64,000 nt of DNA, from the NCBI RefSeq assembly GCF_964355755.1, contig NC_092678.1, positions 19,626,922 to 19,690,921 on the forward strand. The letters run 5' to 3'. How positions within the stretch are numbered: position 1 is the first letter of the stretch; each line of letters starts with the position of its first letter. The notes beneath the pieces are model-generated. The model had not been told where the DNA came from. It saw only the letters and a program-made list of their open reading frames with translations, and made no database searches. Source of the stretch: Antedon mediterranea. Taxonomy: Eukaryota; Echinodermata; Crinoidea; Comatulida; Antedonidae. Positions 33,027 to 61,065 of this stretch are shown here, piece by piece. A program made the translations under genes and the position numbers.

Positions 33027-36000
33027 ATGGTATCTACAAGAAAAACCTTAATGTTTTGTTTTTTTAAAAGTTTAATTTTGTTACTTACTGTGGATTACAC
33101 CATGGCGCAGAATAATACTATAGTTCTGGGCGGAATGTTTCCAGTTCATACAAGCAGCGAGGACGGGCAAACGTGCGGACCACTGCGGGAGAGTGGCATA
33201 CAACGCCTGGAGGCGATGTTTTTTGCAGTCGATCAGATCAACGCAAATACGAGCCTCTTGCCAGGGATACATCTTCAGGCTAAGATGTACGACACGTGTC
33301 GGCTGGAAACATACGCGCTGGAGCAGACGGTAGAGATGTTCAGTAGTTCGAATCTGTATACCAACGCGGGAAGTACGTATGTATGCCCGGATGGTAGCAA
33401 CCCCAAGGTGAATGAAGATCAACAAGCCGTTGGTATCGTAGGAGCTTCCAGTAGCTCAGTTTCTCAAGCAGTAGGAAGCATTTTACGTGTCTTTAAGGTA
33501 AATACTTTATATAATAAAACCTCTATTAGGCGAAGTAAATCATTCTTCTGTAGAAGGCCTCTATAGCTATCTTCTTCTTCCAAACTCCTGCAGTTTCCAA
33601 GATTTGTACTTCATAATCTTTTGATTACCTTATCAGCAGACATTTTCCTATTCCTGACTTCTTTTTTATTTGGAAACGCCTTTTTAATCTTTAATCTTTC
33701 TAATTCTACATAACTAACATTGGTACGGATGTTAATTTCTAATTATCAGGTTCCACAAATAAGTTATGCATCCACTAGTCCAGAACTAAGCGACAAGACA
33801 CGATATGACTATTTTCTACGATTAGTCCCACCAGACACGTTCCAAGTTCAAGCCATTGTTGACGTCATTAAACGACTTGGTTGGAGCTATGTATCAACGG
33901 TTGCTTCTTCTGGCAACTACGGGAAAAATGGCGTCGACGCTTTTATTAATCAGACACGCAATGAAGGTATATTATTTCCTCTGAGTAAATGTTGTTCCTA
34001 CATAAGTGTTCAGAGAAAATACTTACCATTGTCAGGTCTTGTGAATAGTTTAGGTTAATATTTTTTGTCCTAAGGTGTTAAGGCAGAACTTATAGAGGGC
34101 GCTACATTGTTAAAATATAGGGTACTAAATAATACATTTTATGTTTTGACATGTTTTTGTAGGATTTACAAACATGCTTATTTTTTTGTAGACATATGTG
34201 TTAGCCGGTCTGAAATAATTGAAAGCCAGACAGAAGCCACTTACGAACGTGTAGTAAAATACCTAGCAGACGATCCGAAAGCCCGCGTTGTGATGGCCTT
34301 TGTCAACGAAGATGACGTTTCAGGCCTTTTACGGGCCGCCTCAAACAACAATTTAAAGGATCACTTTATCTGGATTGGAAGCGATGGCTGGGGGACAAAA
34401 TCGTTTATGTTAGATGGCCTAGAAAAACAAGCGGAGGGAGCAATCACGCTGGTACCTAAAAGATTCAATGTTGAAGGTAAAATGTAGATTTGTAGAAAAG
34501 TAGTCTTTTTTTTTACACAATAATTGTATCAACAATTGCGCAACATAAGCAACTTCAACAATTACGCAACGCGTCCTCTAAATATATTTTATAGTAATTT
34601 AATCCGATATTACGATAGAAATAATATTGCATAATGTTATGAATAAAATATATTAGGCCTATTATTTCATTCGTGTGTTGGTTAATGTCATTTCAAAATA
34701 GTTATACTTTTCATAATTAAGCAATACGACACCATTTGTGGTTATTGTCAAATTAATTAACACTAATTTACTATTAACATTGATTGATTGATACATATGA
34801 CAATTTAGTCCTACATTAATTATTAATTAGTTTTACCGTTGTGGCCTACCATACCGGTACACATATTTCAAGTGCTTTTATCCACAACCTTTGTATATTT
34901 ATTATCAAAAAGCGATATATTAGGCCTATATTGATAATGCAATGTACGCCTTTTATTTATTCAGTGAAAATTAGCGTAATATTCGATTTTATATTGAAGG
35001 GTTCGACGATTATTTCACCTCACTACATCCAAATAACAACAAGAGGAATATGTGGTTTAACGAATACTGGCAAACAGGTACGAAAAATATTACGCAACAG
35101 TGACGTAATCATATATTTAAGCATGTTTGAAACTAAATTGCGTTGTGACAGTTTTTGTATGTTACGCACGACTTCATGTGACAAACAAATGTGATGTGCT
35201 GTGATATGAACATGATGATGTCATATCACTACCATATTTGGGTATATCACTACCATATTTGGGTATATCACTACCATATGTGGGCATATATAGACAGAGC
35301 TTTTGTAGGCCTATAAATGCATACTTTACAACGAAATATGGTTGCTTGCATTGAAAATTAATACATTTAAAAGGTACCATACATTCGGAAAAGAAAAAAC
35401 GTATTACAATTGCTTATATTAAATTGATAATGTTACTGAAAACATCAACATTAGAGAGAGACAGACCTACGTCGTCCTGTAAAAGTTAAACCTTAATCCA
35501 GACCATATCATACTAACCTACCAGTAACAGTCTACACTATCAACAAGTGTGATGTGCCCAAATATGGTAGTGATATGACATCACCATGTCCATAATAATG
35601 GGAATATCAAATTTTGTTGTCACATAAAGTTTGATAGTGTAGACATAGCTTTATACGTAATTATTTCTACACAATTAATCACGCATAACTAAGTGTTGTA
35701 CCAGCTATCACATACCACGACTTGCTATTATATAGTATAGTTTTTTTTTAAGAATCTAACAATATTACTGTGCGTGTATGTCATTAAGGAACAAGGTCAA
35801 AAACAGCCTCACTCTTCTTGGTGACTGATTCATCAATTTTATTTTTTTTATTAGTAAATTCATCAACAGAGTTACGTCACACACAAGAAGATAAAGTTGC
35901 GTTTGTTGTCGACTCGGTTTATGCGTTTGCATATGCGTTACATGACATGGTTGACGCGTTACAACTAAATGAAGAATCTCTGAATGACGTGGCGTCCAAT

Positions 36001-39000
36001 GGAGAATTACTACTACAATTTATCAAGAATGTAACTTTTGAAGGTAACGTTTATGTTTTAGGCTCTATCAAACTTTATGTGATATAAAAATGTGCCTATA
36101 TATCGGCATGATGATCTCATATCCGACTACCTTATTTGGGCATATCACTATCATATTTGGGTACATCTACAAAACTAGTTTCATAGTGTAGACAGAGCTT
36201 TAAAAAAATAAATATCAATGTTAGTATTCACTTTGTATTGTCATAGGCTAGAATAGTTATTACTGTGTGCCCTTCGCATGAACACAATTCAGTGACTATT
36301 CATGTTAGTGAAAACCTACGTATACTTTTATGCGTAAGCTTACATCCATAGCACTATGCGTTACTATTCGTGAAACATAACACAGATATAAATTTCAGCA
36401 AATAATTTTTAGGATACCTAATTAGAAATTTAGTATTATATTTAAAGACCCGGATATTCATATACACCTAATACAGGTGGTAAAATATACATTCGATCTC
36501 AATAGCAAAATTATCACGTACAATCACAAATAATAATTTTGAAAGTAAAATGCAATAAAAAGAATAAAAAAAAAAAACAATATATAGATATATAAAACAA
36601 TTTATTCTTATTTAATGAATATTTAATTGTGCAGGGGTACGCGCGAGAAAAATCGCATTTCGATTGGTTGAAACAAATAAGATAAGACAATGTTTATTCC
36701 TGTCAGCGATAACAATAACATGTCAACACAGACAGTACAAAGGTGCAGTTTGTATACTATAAAGCCCAACATTTTCGCGGCCCTAAATTTTTGCGATTTA
36801 ACATTTTTAACTATTTTGCGACCTTTTATTTTCACGATTTGAGTTTGTTGTGTAATTTGTTAAACCAAATTAGCGAATGTATTTCGCCTCCGCGATGTAA
36901 TTAACGTCATTCAAAACAATTAAATAGCCCCGAGTAAAATTACAGAATACACGATTGTAAATTTAGGGATGTAACTAGTAAACAAATTAATGTTTTGGCT
37001 ACACAGTGGCTGACGCACGTGTTTAATAGGCTCTTAGATAGCGAACACCCACATAATGAATGTACTCTACCAAACCAAATTATTGTTCAAATAAATTATT
37101 CAAAGTATATTTTGAAACGTTTCCAAACTAATTTATCGTAACATAAGGGGAAGACAACTTTAAAAGGCCAGTTAAAATGTTACGGATACAATACAAAAGG
37201 CACAATCGAAGTTTCATTACAAACATATTGAATGATAAAATTACCCAATATAATGTGTATAGAGACCATAATTGTTTAGTAAACATTTTTAAAATAAAAA
37301 ATTATTGTGTTTTTATGAAAAGTTACGGGTCTACAGGAGTATCTATAGACTAATCATCAATATACATAATATTATACAACCAATTGTTTTACTATGTAAA
37401 GCGTGGTTCCCAATAGCGACGCAACGCAAGGACGTAACGCAACGCAAATAAATTGACCAATCACAAGCGATGGCTTATTCGCTTGTGATTGCTAACTGTC
37501 TATAACTTCGCTTGTCATTGGTTAAAACGCTTGCGTTGCGTTTACGTCCTTGCGTTACGTTCTAGTGGGAACCAAGCTTTATTTCTCAACAAGTATGACG
37601 TACACAGATAGCGTACCTGCACATTTGTAAGATGCTTTCCAAATCAAATAGAACATAATTTTAAGAAAATGTGCGTTATATTGTCTGACACTAAGCAATC
37701 CAATAGAGACTTAGGACAGACGTAGGCATAGAGACCAAATACCGTACTACTATATAGTATCTCCCGTACCTTAGAAACTCCAGAGATTATGGAAACAAAT
37801 CCAGGCCTACTCAAAATGATGAGAAAAAAAACTAAGTAGTACACGTATGTATACCGTGATTCGTCAACAAGTAAGTAATTACCAAATTGGTTAAGCGACC
37901 TAATTTATATCTTAATAATTAAAGTCCACTCTACTATTATCTGTTGTTGTAACAAGTACGTCGTGTTATTACAAATCAAAAGGTCATTTTGTGATTGTTA
38001 ATACAATAATAATATTTTCATAACTTTAAAAATGATTCTATTCCGTATTCATATAACATGCCTACTTTAATAGGATTATAATTGTATAATACTGCGAAGT
38101 ACTAGTAATTTGATCGTGATATTGTCTGGCTGACATCCAATCTGTCTAATTCAACATGGAGAGTTTTCTTCAATTAGCAATGGTGTGGTTGTATGCAGCA
38201 TTGTGATTATCCTTAAAGGCATGAATTTCAGATATAATATTCGATGAAAATAAATTTAAAAAATAGTATTTTGTTGCATTAAAAAATGAATTTCTCTTAA
38301 AATGGTAAAATACAAAATTAGCAACATTATGCTATAAATATGCCATTATCATTTTTTCTCTAACCCAAAAATTTAAAAATTCAATGCAGTGTAATTGAGG
38401 ACACAAAATTAATTTGAATTTGACTTGAGTGAAAAGGTCCAGCTTAACAGTAATACCCATTAAATAATGAAGTCTATTTGCTGTTACAAGTGTTCTGAAA
38501 TATTCTTAAAACCTATCAACTTCGGTGAAGCAATCATTTTGGCTCCATTAGTTAATGAGTATTATGATACTGTGAAGTGTTCATAACAAAATATTTATCC
38601 TATTAACTTCAACAAGCAAATTAAGTGTGTGTTAGCAAATTACTGAAGACAAAACAAAGACAATGTGGATGGTAACAGTGAGCTGATTTCAGTAAGAGAA
38701 CATGCCAAAATGATACTACAGCAGTTATTGCAGCCTAACTACAATTTGTTTACTTAACTTAATAACTTAACTTTACTTAATGTTCATGCAATTATAAGCT
38801 TTTTTGGTAATTACAGTATACACACTTTATAATGCAATGACTGTGCATCGAACATTGTAACATACTAAATTCATACAGTAAAACATAGTTACTGCAGTAA
38901 CCGAAGTAGAACAAGACAAGATGTAAACAAAACAAAGAAGAGAAAAGAAATATATCGTCGTCAATCAACGATTAAAAACAAAACTTAATGATAAATTTTC

Positions 39001-42000
39001 TGTATTGTAACATTTACCTGAATAAAATGAGGTGATTTGTTGTGGTTTTGATTTCAACCCTTCCTTCCTAATTCCATTACTTTGCAATCTAATGTTTCAA
39101 GTACTTACTTCCTGAATGTATGTAAGGGATCATGTTAATATTATTATACTGCAGTTACTGCAGTATCTACATTTTCCCAAGTCCTACTCTTACAACAGGA
39201 ACGACGTAGCGGTAACACACATACATACGGCCATACTGCGTTGAAACACCGGTTCTCGTCAGATCACCGAAGTTAAGGAACCTTGTGCCCGGTTGCGTTC
39301 TGGATGGGAGACCGTCTAGAAATCGTGGCGGGTGCTGTATATACTGGAGAGTGATGGTGTAATGGTAATATCGGACTAGCATGTGATAGGCATGGGTTCG
39401 AGGTTATCTGTACCATACTAATTGCATCCTTAGGCAAGATGCTTTACTCTCATTGCCTAATCTGGTAGGCGCTGCACTGCTGGCTGCCGTGGGTCCGTGG
39501 AGGTCCTAATCCGAATTTCCTCACTGAGGACAAATATTAATACAAAATACAAAAAAAAAACAACAAAATAAATACAAAACAATTTCAGATTCTGCAATTT
39601 ACCATCTTGGTACTGCGCATTGTTCTTAAAAATTTAAGCATATCTCACTTCTAGTATATGGCAAATAAAGATAATACAGATTTATTATACTGTCCCATGA
39701 ACAATTTAGTGATTAACCTTTAATAAAAATACAAGATGACTATTTAAATTGCATTAATCTTAATTTTTCATGGTTTTGGGGGCAAATAAATCTGTAATAT
39801 GTTTGTTTTCAGTATAGAGAAAAAAAACAAAAACAAAAAACACCCCCAAAAACACCATCATATACACCATATAACTCGGCTGTAGGGCCTACACATGCAC
39901 AATATGTATGGAATTATCAGTTGTGTCAATTTCTATTTGTCTATAGGAAAAGGATCGTCTTTTGTTCAGTTCAATGAAGATGGAGACAGACTTGGAGAAT
40001 ATCAGATATTTCAGTACCTTTACAATACGGCTACTGCAAAGTATGAATACACGGAAATAGGACATTGGCAATCCGGGCACTTAGAACTCAACGCATCAGC
40101 TCTCCACTGGCACAACGGTGTAAAGCCGGAGTCCGTCTGCGCAGAACCATGCGCAAATGGTGAAATTCGTAAAAGTGAGGGCGGTGTTTCGTGTTGCTGG
40201 GTGTGCACATCTTGCCCGGAAAATTCGTTTCAACAAAACGAGACATCTTGTGTTTTGTGCGAATTGGGATTCAAACCAGGAGTTAACAAAAGTAGATGTG
40301 TTGAAATTGAAGCGGATTATTTAAAATGGTCTAATCCTTCTGTGATAATCCCAATTATCCTTGCATCCGTTGGAATGGTCTTGACGTGTCTAACCACAGC
40401 GGTGTTTATACGTTTCAACTCGACACCTGTTGTTCGCGCGTCGGGAAAAGAACTAAGTTATATTATTCTAGGCGGTATTTTATATTGTTACATTGTGCCA
40501 TTTTTCATTTTATCTCGGCCAACAGCGTCGACTTGTGGTCTGCTTCGATTCAGTCTAGCGCTGTGTACTGTAATCTGTTACTCAGCACTGTTGACGAAAA
40601 CCAATCGTATTTCGAGAATCTTTAATAATAGTGTTCGAAGCGCTAAACGCCCAAGCTACACCAGCCCTCAGTCTCAAGTAATGATTTGTACGTTGTTGAT
40701 ATCAATTCAATTTGTTGCCGCAGCGATTTGGTTGGCGGCAGACCCACCTCAGGCCGTAGAAACATTTCCGAATCCTGAAACGGTTGTGTTGCGTTGTAAA
40801 GTTTCAGACCACGCTATAACTGTAATGTCTTTGATGTACAACTTTGTATTGATAGTGTTGTGTACCGTCTATGCGTTTAAAACTAGAAAGATTCCGTCAA
40901 ACTTTAACGAGGCAAAGTTCATAGCGTTTGCCATGTACGCAACGTGTCTTCTGTGGATAGCGTTTATTACTGTGTATCTTGGTACATCAGACTTGAATTA
41001 CGAGGTAGGTTAATTAGGTATCGCTCTTACCTGATCTAATCACTACGCATGCGCCGTAGACCCTATTTTACTGTTAAGAATTCACACTTCTAACACATGT
41101 TCATCGAAAGACCTTTCTGATCTGTCCTAGAAAAAATACATCTACAATGTTTCTAATGTGTTTACATTGTAAAGAAAGGCGTTTGCAAAATCAATGATCC
41201 AAATTTACACTGATGAACAGGAAGATATTGATTACAGTACTTCCACTATCCTGTTTGTTTGAAACCATCAAACACTCAAATTAACTCATTGATAATTTGT
41301 GAATTGATACAAAAGGAAGACCATTTGCCTACTTATAATACAGTATTCGAATTTTCTAAAAAACCATAGATCTAGAAAAAATCTGGTGGAAAAGTACAAT
41401 AGTGTTTTCTATTTAAAAATATAGGCTAAAACTGCTAATCACTTTCTTTTAATACTTAAATTAGGCCTAAAAACTACACCGGAGCGTCCACTGATACGTT
41501 TGATAAGGGAATAAAACCGTGGTATGTTTAAATCAAGGAGAAAATATGCCGACTTTAAAAGGGTGGCTGAAGTAGATCTGTCACAGTCTAGTTTACTGAA
41601 TGTCTTTATAAATAAATACTTTGTTTACCACTAATTGTTTCTTTAATTTTAAAAAAGAGGGATGTCGAGTGTTCTAAAGAAATATTTGGGCGACAAAAAT
41701 CTACAAAACTAATGTATCTATGTGATTGTAATTATTAAAATGACACGCACTTATCCTGTCGTGCTGAAGGTTTAACCGTACTCTACACTACACCCCTTGA
41801 ACCCAACATTGTCCCTTATTTTGGCGAAGATCAAAACCATTTACGGTAAATAGAAATAAACAATCATGTAACAATGTCATTAATGAGTCATGCCAGTGCG
41901 TTAAGACGGGATAATCACTGAACGTCATGTGTTCCCTCTCATCAAATACTTCACTTTAGCTAATATTTCAAATGTGCTTTTTTTTGCATTCCTAGATTCA

Positions 42001-42896
42001 AGACGTAATGATGAGTTTAGTGGTAATGCTAAGCGCATCTTCTCTCCTTTTCTGCCTCTTCTGCCCGAAGGTATACATAGTACTCCTACAGCCCAATAAA
42101 AATGTACGCAGCTTAGGAAATTCCGGTACGCAAAAAACGCCACAGACGGTGCATAGGAGTGTTGCGGGCCTGCGCGTTGCGGCCAGCATGGACAGTTTGT
42201 CAGCAGTTTCCGACGTTCAAGTTATATCGTGCTCTCATCAAACAGCTGATGGTAGGTTTAATTGTTTTTGTACACATTAATTTTTTCAAGTGTCAGATAT
42301 TAGGGAATAATGTCTTCTGCTAATGTTCCCCATAAGACACATTATAGTAAAATACGTTTTAACTTTTCCTACCTTAAGTGACGTTATGGACATCGACATA
42401 AACGTTCACGTGGTATATGTTGTTGTGATAATTAATACATTATATAATTGTATGGTAATAATACTTTTTTTATACTTTTTTTCATCTCAATGAAGCCTAT
42501 TACTAAAGTTGTGTACACTAAATATAGAGGGCAACATTTTCTTCAAAAAATATAATTATTAAAAGACCTAAAAACTTCGTGTTTCAGTATGCTTTCTATC
42601 ACTAGACCTATGTCGTTATAATACAATTACTTCACACATAAGCCTAGAGTACAGTTGGAAAAACTCGGATTTGGTTTTCATTTCGGATGTTTTTCATCCA
42701 TATCCGGTTCAACTTAATGTTACATAGCGCCCCCATAGGCCTACATCCAAGAATTCATTCTTTTGTAATTATCTTAATTTATAGCACAATGTTAAACATT
42801 TTATTAACATGAATCAATACTATAATTTTATTATGCATTTTAGGAATGGGATTTCGTGGTGAAGGAGTGAGAAATGGCGATTTAACGAGGTTTTAA
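33027..42896 (+). CDS. GRM-like: Metabotropic glutamate receptor (class C GPCR), complete, eight exons
   Basis: Exons are 33027..33497, 33750..33966, 34192..34476, 35000..35077, 35855..36043, 39947..41004, 41996..42251 and 42844..42896. They total 2,607 bp (868 residues) with consistent phases and GT-AG sites. A hydrophobic signal peptide leads to a Venus-flytrap domain (about 30-470). This shows [52 protein letters not shown] and FIKNVTF, which contain the usual glutamate-contact Ser, Thr, Asp, Tyr, Asp and Lys. Nine cysteines (C478-C531) form the cysteine-rich domain. Seven helices follow from about 545, with [11 protein letters not shown] before TM6 and [12 protein letters not shown] after TM7. 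The C-tail is short and ends GDLTRF. DTC..ETYALEQ and the TM6 segment look closer to vertebrate groups II/III, which couple to Gi/o. That grouping is inference. The 78-bp exon ([10 protein letters not shown]...) and the last exon were found by phase and family pattern. Confidence 0.88.
35175..35303 (+). mobile_element. MITE family 1 copy in receptor 1 intron 4
   Basis: The right end AGACAGAGCTTTT and interior TGTGATGTGCTGTGATATGA are present. The CATATTTGGGTATATCACTA unit is tandemly repeated three times. The left inverted end is missing. Confidence 0.6.
35528..35652 (-). mobile_element. MITE family 1 copy in receptor 1 intron 4 (second)
   Basis: The inverted ends are AGTCTACACTATCAA and TTTGATAGTGTAGACATAGC. 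The interior GATGTGCCCAAATATGGTAG is oriented opposite to the copy at 35175. Confidence 0.7.
36061..36201 (+). mobile_element. MITE family 1 copy in receptor 1 intron 5
   Basis: It begins CTCTATCAAACTTTATGTGA and ends TCATAGTGTAGACAGAGCTT. It starts about 17 bp after the exon 5 donor. Confidence 0.7.
36202..39221. other. Receptor 1 intron 5 interior
   Basis: This is AT-rich intronic DNA. Apart from a MITE family 2 copy and palindromes of the type TTACTGCAGTAA near 38885 and 39150, nothing is recognised. Confidence 0.4.
37397..37581. mobile_element. MITE family 2, well-preserved copy
   Basis: The inverted ends are AAAGCGTGGTTCCCAATAGC and, on the other strand, AAAGCTTGGTTCCCACTAGA. Both are followed by ACGCAACGCAAGGACGTAA-type sequence. 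A TTGACCAATCACAAGCGA segment is inverted in the middle. Confidence 0.78.
39222..39595 (+). mobile_element. 5S rRNA-tRNA chimeric SINE
   Basis: About 120 nt resembles 5S rRNA from start to end: ACGGCCATAC, GAAGTTAAG, GGATGGGAGACCGTCTAGAA and GGGTGCTGTAT. A tRNA-like unit follows directly, with an A box (TGGTGTAATGGTAA) and a B box (GGTTCGAGGTT). A body of about 120 bp contains TCCTTAGGCAAGATGCTTTA, and the tail is A-rich. It lies in receptor 1 intron 5, in gene orientation, 350 bp before the transmembrane exon. Mismatches to functional 5S rule out a working rRNA gene. Confidence 0.8.
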
Positions 42897-43821
42897 GAGC
42901 GCCACCTATCAATTTAAACATTGTAAACAATCGGTAGGCTTATCAAGTGCTGCTTTTGCAAAATGTATTGTAAATAGTACATTCTGAATATACGGCACTA
43001 CAATATCAGTAGAATCTGATATTGTATTATATTATAGTAATAGTAGTAGTATAATAATAAAACATAATTATTTTAAAATAGTAGGAAAATATGAAAAAAA
43101 AAATATATGGTAACTTTATTTTGGTAACATAATGTATTGAAATGAACATTATCTTGTATGCAGTTTTTTTTTAAATTTTTTTAATTAAGAATAAAATTTA
43201 AAAAAATTAAAAGAAAAATTATAGGCCTATTTGAAAAAATTAAAAAAAAACGACTGAAAAATTATATTTATTGTAGTATTAGTATTTTCAGTTCCAAGGC
43301 AATATAATTTTCCCTTAAGTTATAGATGAAAATATCACAAAGGTAAAGTACAGTGCAGGCCTTTTAAAAGGGCAGATCACCCCTTGAGTAAAGGACAATC
43401 TAAGTGTTTTCATATTATTACCGACTATGTCACAACCACTTGAAATTACCCATCTAAATTATTGTTCTGTGGCAATGTTCTATCTACACAAGATGGATTG
43501 AAACAGGCTGATTTTCATACAATTCATTGAAATTGTACCGTATTTATTCCTAAATATTTATTTATTTATTTAATTTGCACATGATTTTTGCAGGACAAAT
43601 AAAAATTAAAAAAACAAAAACACTTGTTTTTAGTACGCTTCTGCCAAATAAATAAATAAAATACATAATTAAATACAATACTTGGTAACAAAAATGAATA
43701 AGTCTACTATAAAAAAATTGAATTTCCTATATAATATAAAAATTGTTACATTTTGTTTTTTAAACGGTTTTAAAAAAACAATAAACAAAAGCGAATACAA
43801 TTCAATACCATCAATAACACT

Positions 43822-44435
43822 ATACCAAAGAACTTATAACACAAGAATCTCCTGTTCGTCCGAAGCGCGTAACAATTTCGAAAAGCATTGTGGGATAGAA
43901 TAGAGCTATGGGTGGCGCCATTGTAAGCCATGGAGTAGGGCGCCCGCATCAAATTAGAAAGTCAAAATCATAGAGGGGATCTGCTAATACTCTAGGGGGT
44001 ATAGAGTAATTGACTGAGGAGTAGGGCGCCTGCATCAAATTAGAAAGTCAAAATCATAGAGGGGATCTGCTAATACTCTAGGGGGTATAGAGTAATTGAC
44101 TGAGGAGTAGGGCGCCTGCATCAAATTAGAAAGTCAAAATCATAGAGGGGATCTGCTAATGCTCTAGGGAAGATAGAGTAATTGACTGAGGAGTAGGGCG
44201 CCCGCATCAAATTAGAAAGTCAAAATCATAGAGGGGATCAGCTAATACTCTAGGGGGGTGGGGGGGGGGGGGGAGGATAGAGTAATTGACTTCCTAGTTT
44301 GGAGGGGGCGCTGCTCCATGCTGTGAAATGGCGTCGCCCAGTTTGACCTTTTAACCCTGTACTTCCGATACTGTGTTTTGAATGCAAATTGAAGAACAGG
44401 AGATTCTTGTGTTATAAGTTCTTTGACTATACCTA
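43822..44435. mobile_element. Foldback-like element with tandem array in the loop
   Basis: The arms (about 43822-43938 and 44310-44435) are inverted copies. They share CAAAGAACTTATAACACAAG with AATCTCCTGTTC at the outer part and a GGCGCCAT...CATGGAG block at the inner part. Between them is a 4 x 86-bp array. It lies between the two receptor genes and has no coding capacity. Confidence 0.68.
43935..44290 (+). repeat. 86-bp tandem repeat, four copies
   Basis: The units begin GTAGGGCGCC at 43935, 44021, 44107 and 44193, exactly 86 bp apart. They contain CATCAAATTAGAAAGTCAAA and ATAGAGTAATTGACTGAGGA. The last unit carries an expanded poly-G run near 44265. Confidence 0.93.
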
Positions 44436-45189
44436 CAACAATTTAAAAATCCAGAATACAAAACGAGTTTCATTTTTTATTCATTTACAAGAATTTATCT
44501 TTTTAAATTATTTTAATGAAATTATTGTATATAAGTTGTATAATGTAATGTGTAATAATTATTATAATAAATATAATGGCTATTAAGTTGGAATTGTTAT
44601 ACATTTTCTGTATAATTAGGAACATTTAATAGTGTGTATATATTGTAAAAAACTTACAAATAAACAGAAGAATCAGGTATCTTTAAATATAATATTTATT
44701 TTTATGGATGATTAAAATACTTGTAATTGACTAGAATGAGTGTTAATTTTTGTGTTCGTTTTTAAAAATGTTGTAAATCGACTAAGAGAGATAACGATGC
44801 GTTCCACTCCATAACACATGTACATGAATTTAAAATAATATATTAACAGGAGCATGTGGAGAACGACACGTGGATGCATTTGGATAAAGCAATTGGGCCA
44901 GTCACGTTTTGCGAATATGGCACGCATTCGATGCATTAATATATTTAATGATCTACCTTGACATTTATGATGGCAGCTTATACATGATAAATATAAATAT
45001 ACTGTAAAGTATAAACATGTGATGTTGACATGTGACATGTGAAAGTAGTTCTTCAAAACACGTTTACAAAGCACCCCCTCCCTCGCCAATTTCTCTAGAA
45101 GGAGACAAAACAACAAACAGAGGGCGCATTGTGGCAAGAAAACATGACGATTACGACAGGAAGCGTGGGCCTATAATGAATTTTTACTC
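44436..45189. other. Intergenic DNA between the receptor genes
   Basis: No exon is recognised. A 66-codon open stretch near 45032 has no domain and is not called. Confidence 0.4.
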
Positions 45190-45490
45190 AATGGTATATA
45201 AAGTTGGTTCAGCACTAATTGTAACCACCTAATGTAACCCTGTTTATTAATCAATGATTTACCCCAAATAGGGGTTTTTTCCGATCATGATGATATACCG
45301 TACACTGTCTACACACAATAATACGATCTCCTTTTACGATAATTGTTTTTAATAGCTGAAAATTGGTTAAACAGCTCGAGTACAGCATCATAATGTTGAA
45401 GACAAGTCGATTTTCTTTAAAATACTATTTTAATACACGTTTATGCAAACGTATTGCTTAGCGATAAATGGAACATTCCAATCTATCAGT
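45190..45490 (+). repeat. Dispersed repeat shared with 24060-24480, upstream of receptor 2
   Basis: This second copy of the repeat also starts with GGTATATAAAGTTGG, a TATA-like element. It ends 125 bp before the receptor 2 ATG, so it may supply part of the 5' region. That role is inference. Confidence 0.6.
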
Positions 45491-45614
45491 CTACAGTATA
45501 AATATTTGGTTTATACCATGCGCCCTCATCGGTTGATTGTTAAACAGAGTTTTTCTCACACGCAGTTGATCATTACTGATGAGACATAACACGAAAACTT
45601 AAAGCGACATCAGC

Positions 45615-60916
<15,302 letters not shown>

Positions 60917-60947
60917 GTAAAATTTCTAAAGTTTCCATCATATCATA

Positions 60948-61065
60948 GGTCCCACTATAGAAACGCGGCGGAGGAATGTAGACGTAACGAAAGCGAATTG
61001 ACCAATGACAATCGACAGTTCGAATATTCTATCTATTGTGATTGGTCAAATCACTTGTGTTGAGC
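60948..61065. mobile_element. Degenerate MITE family 2 copy after receptor 2 exon 3
   Basis: It contains GGTCCCACTATAGAAACGCG, GACGTAACGAAAGCGAATTG and the inverted pair TTGACCAATGACAATCGA / TTGTGATTGGTCAAA. The right end is eroded. Confidence 0.5.

Noticed and set aside
39222-39341. Functional 5S rRNA gene
   Set aside because: It has many mismatches to conserved 5S positions and is fused directly to a tRNA-like unit and A-rich tail, so it is a SINE head.
45032-45232. 66-codon open frame upstream of receptor 2
   Set aside because: It has no homologous pattern, and its 3' part overlaps the dispersed repeat.
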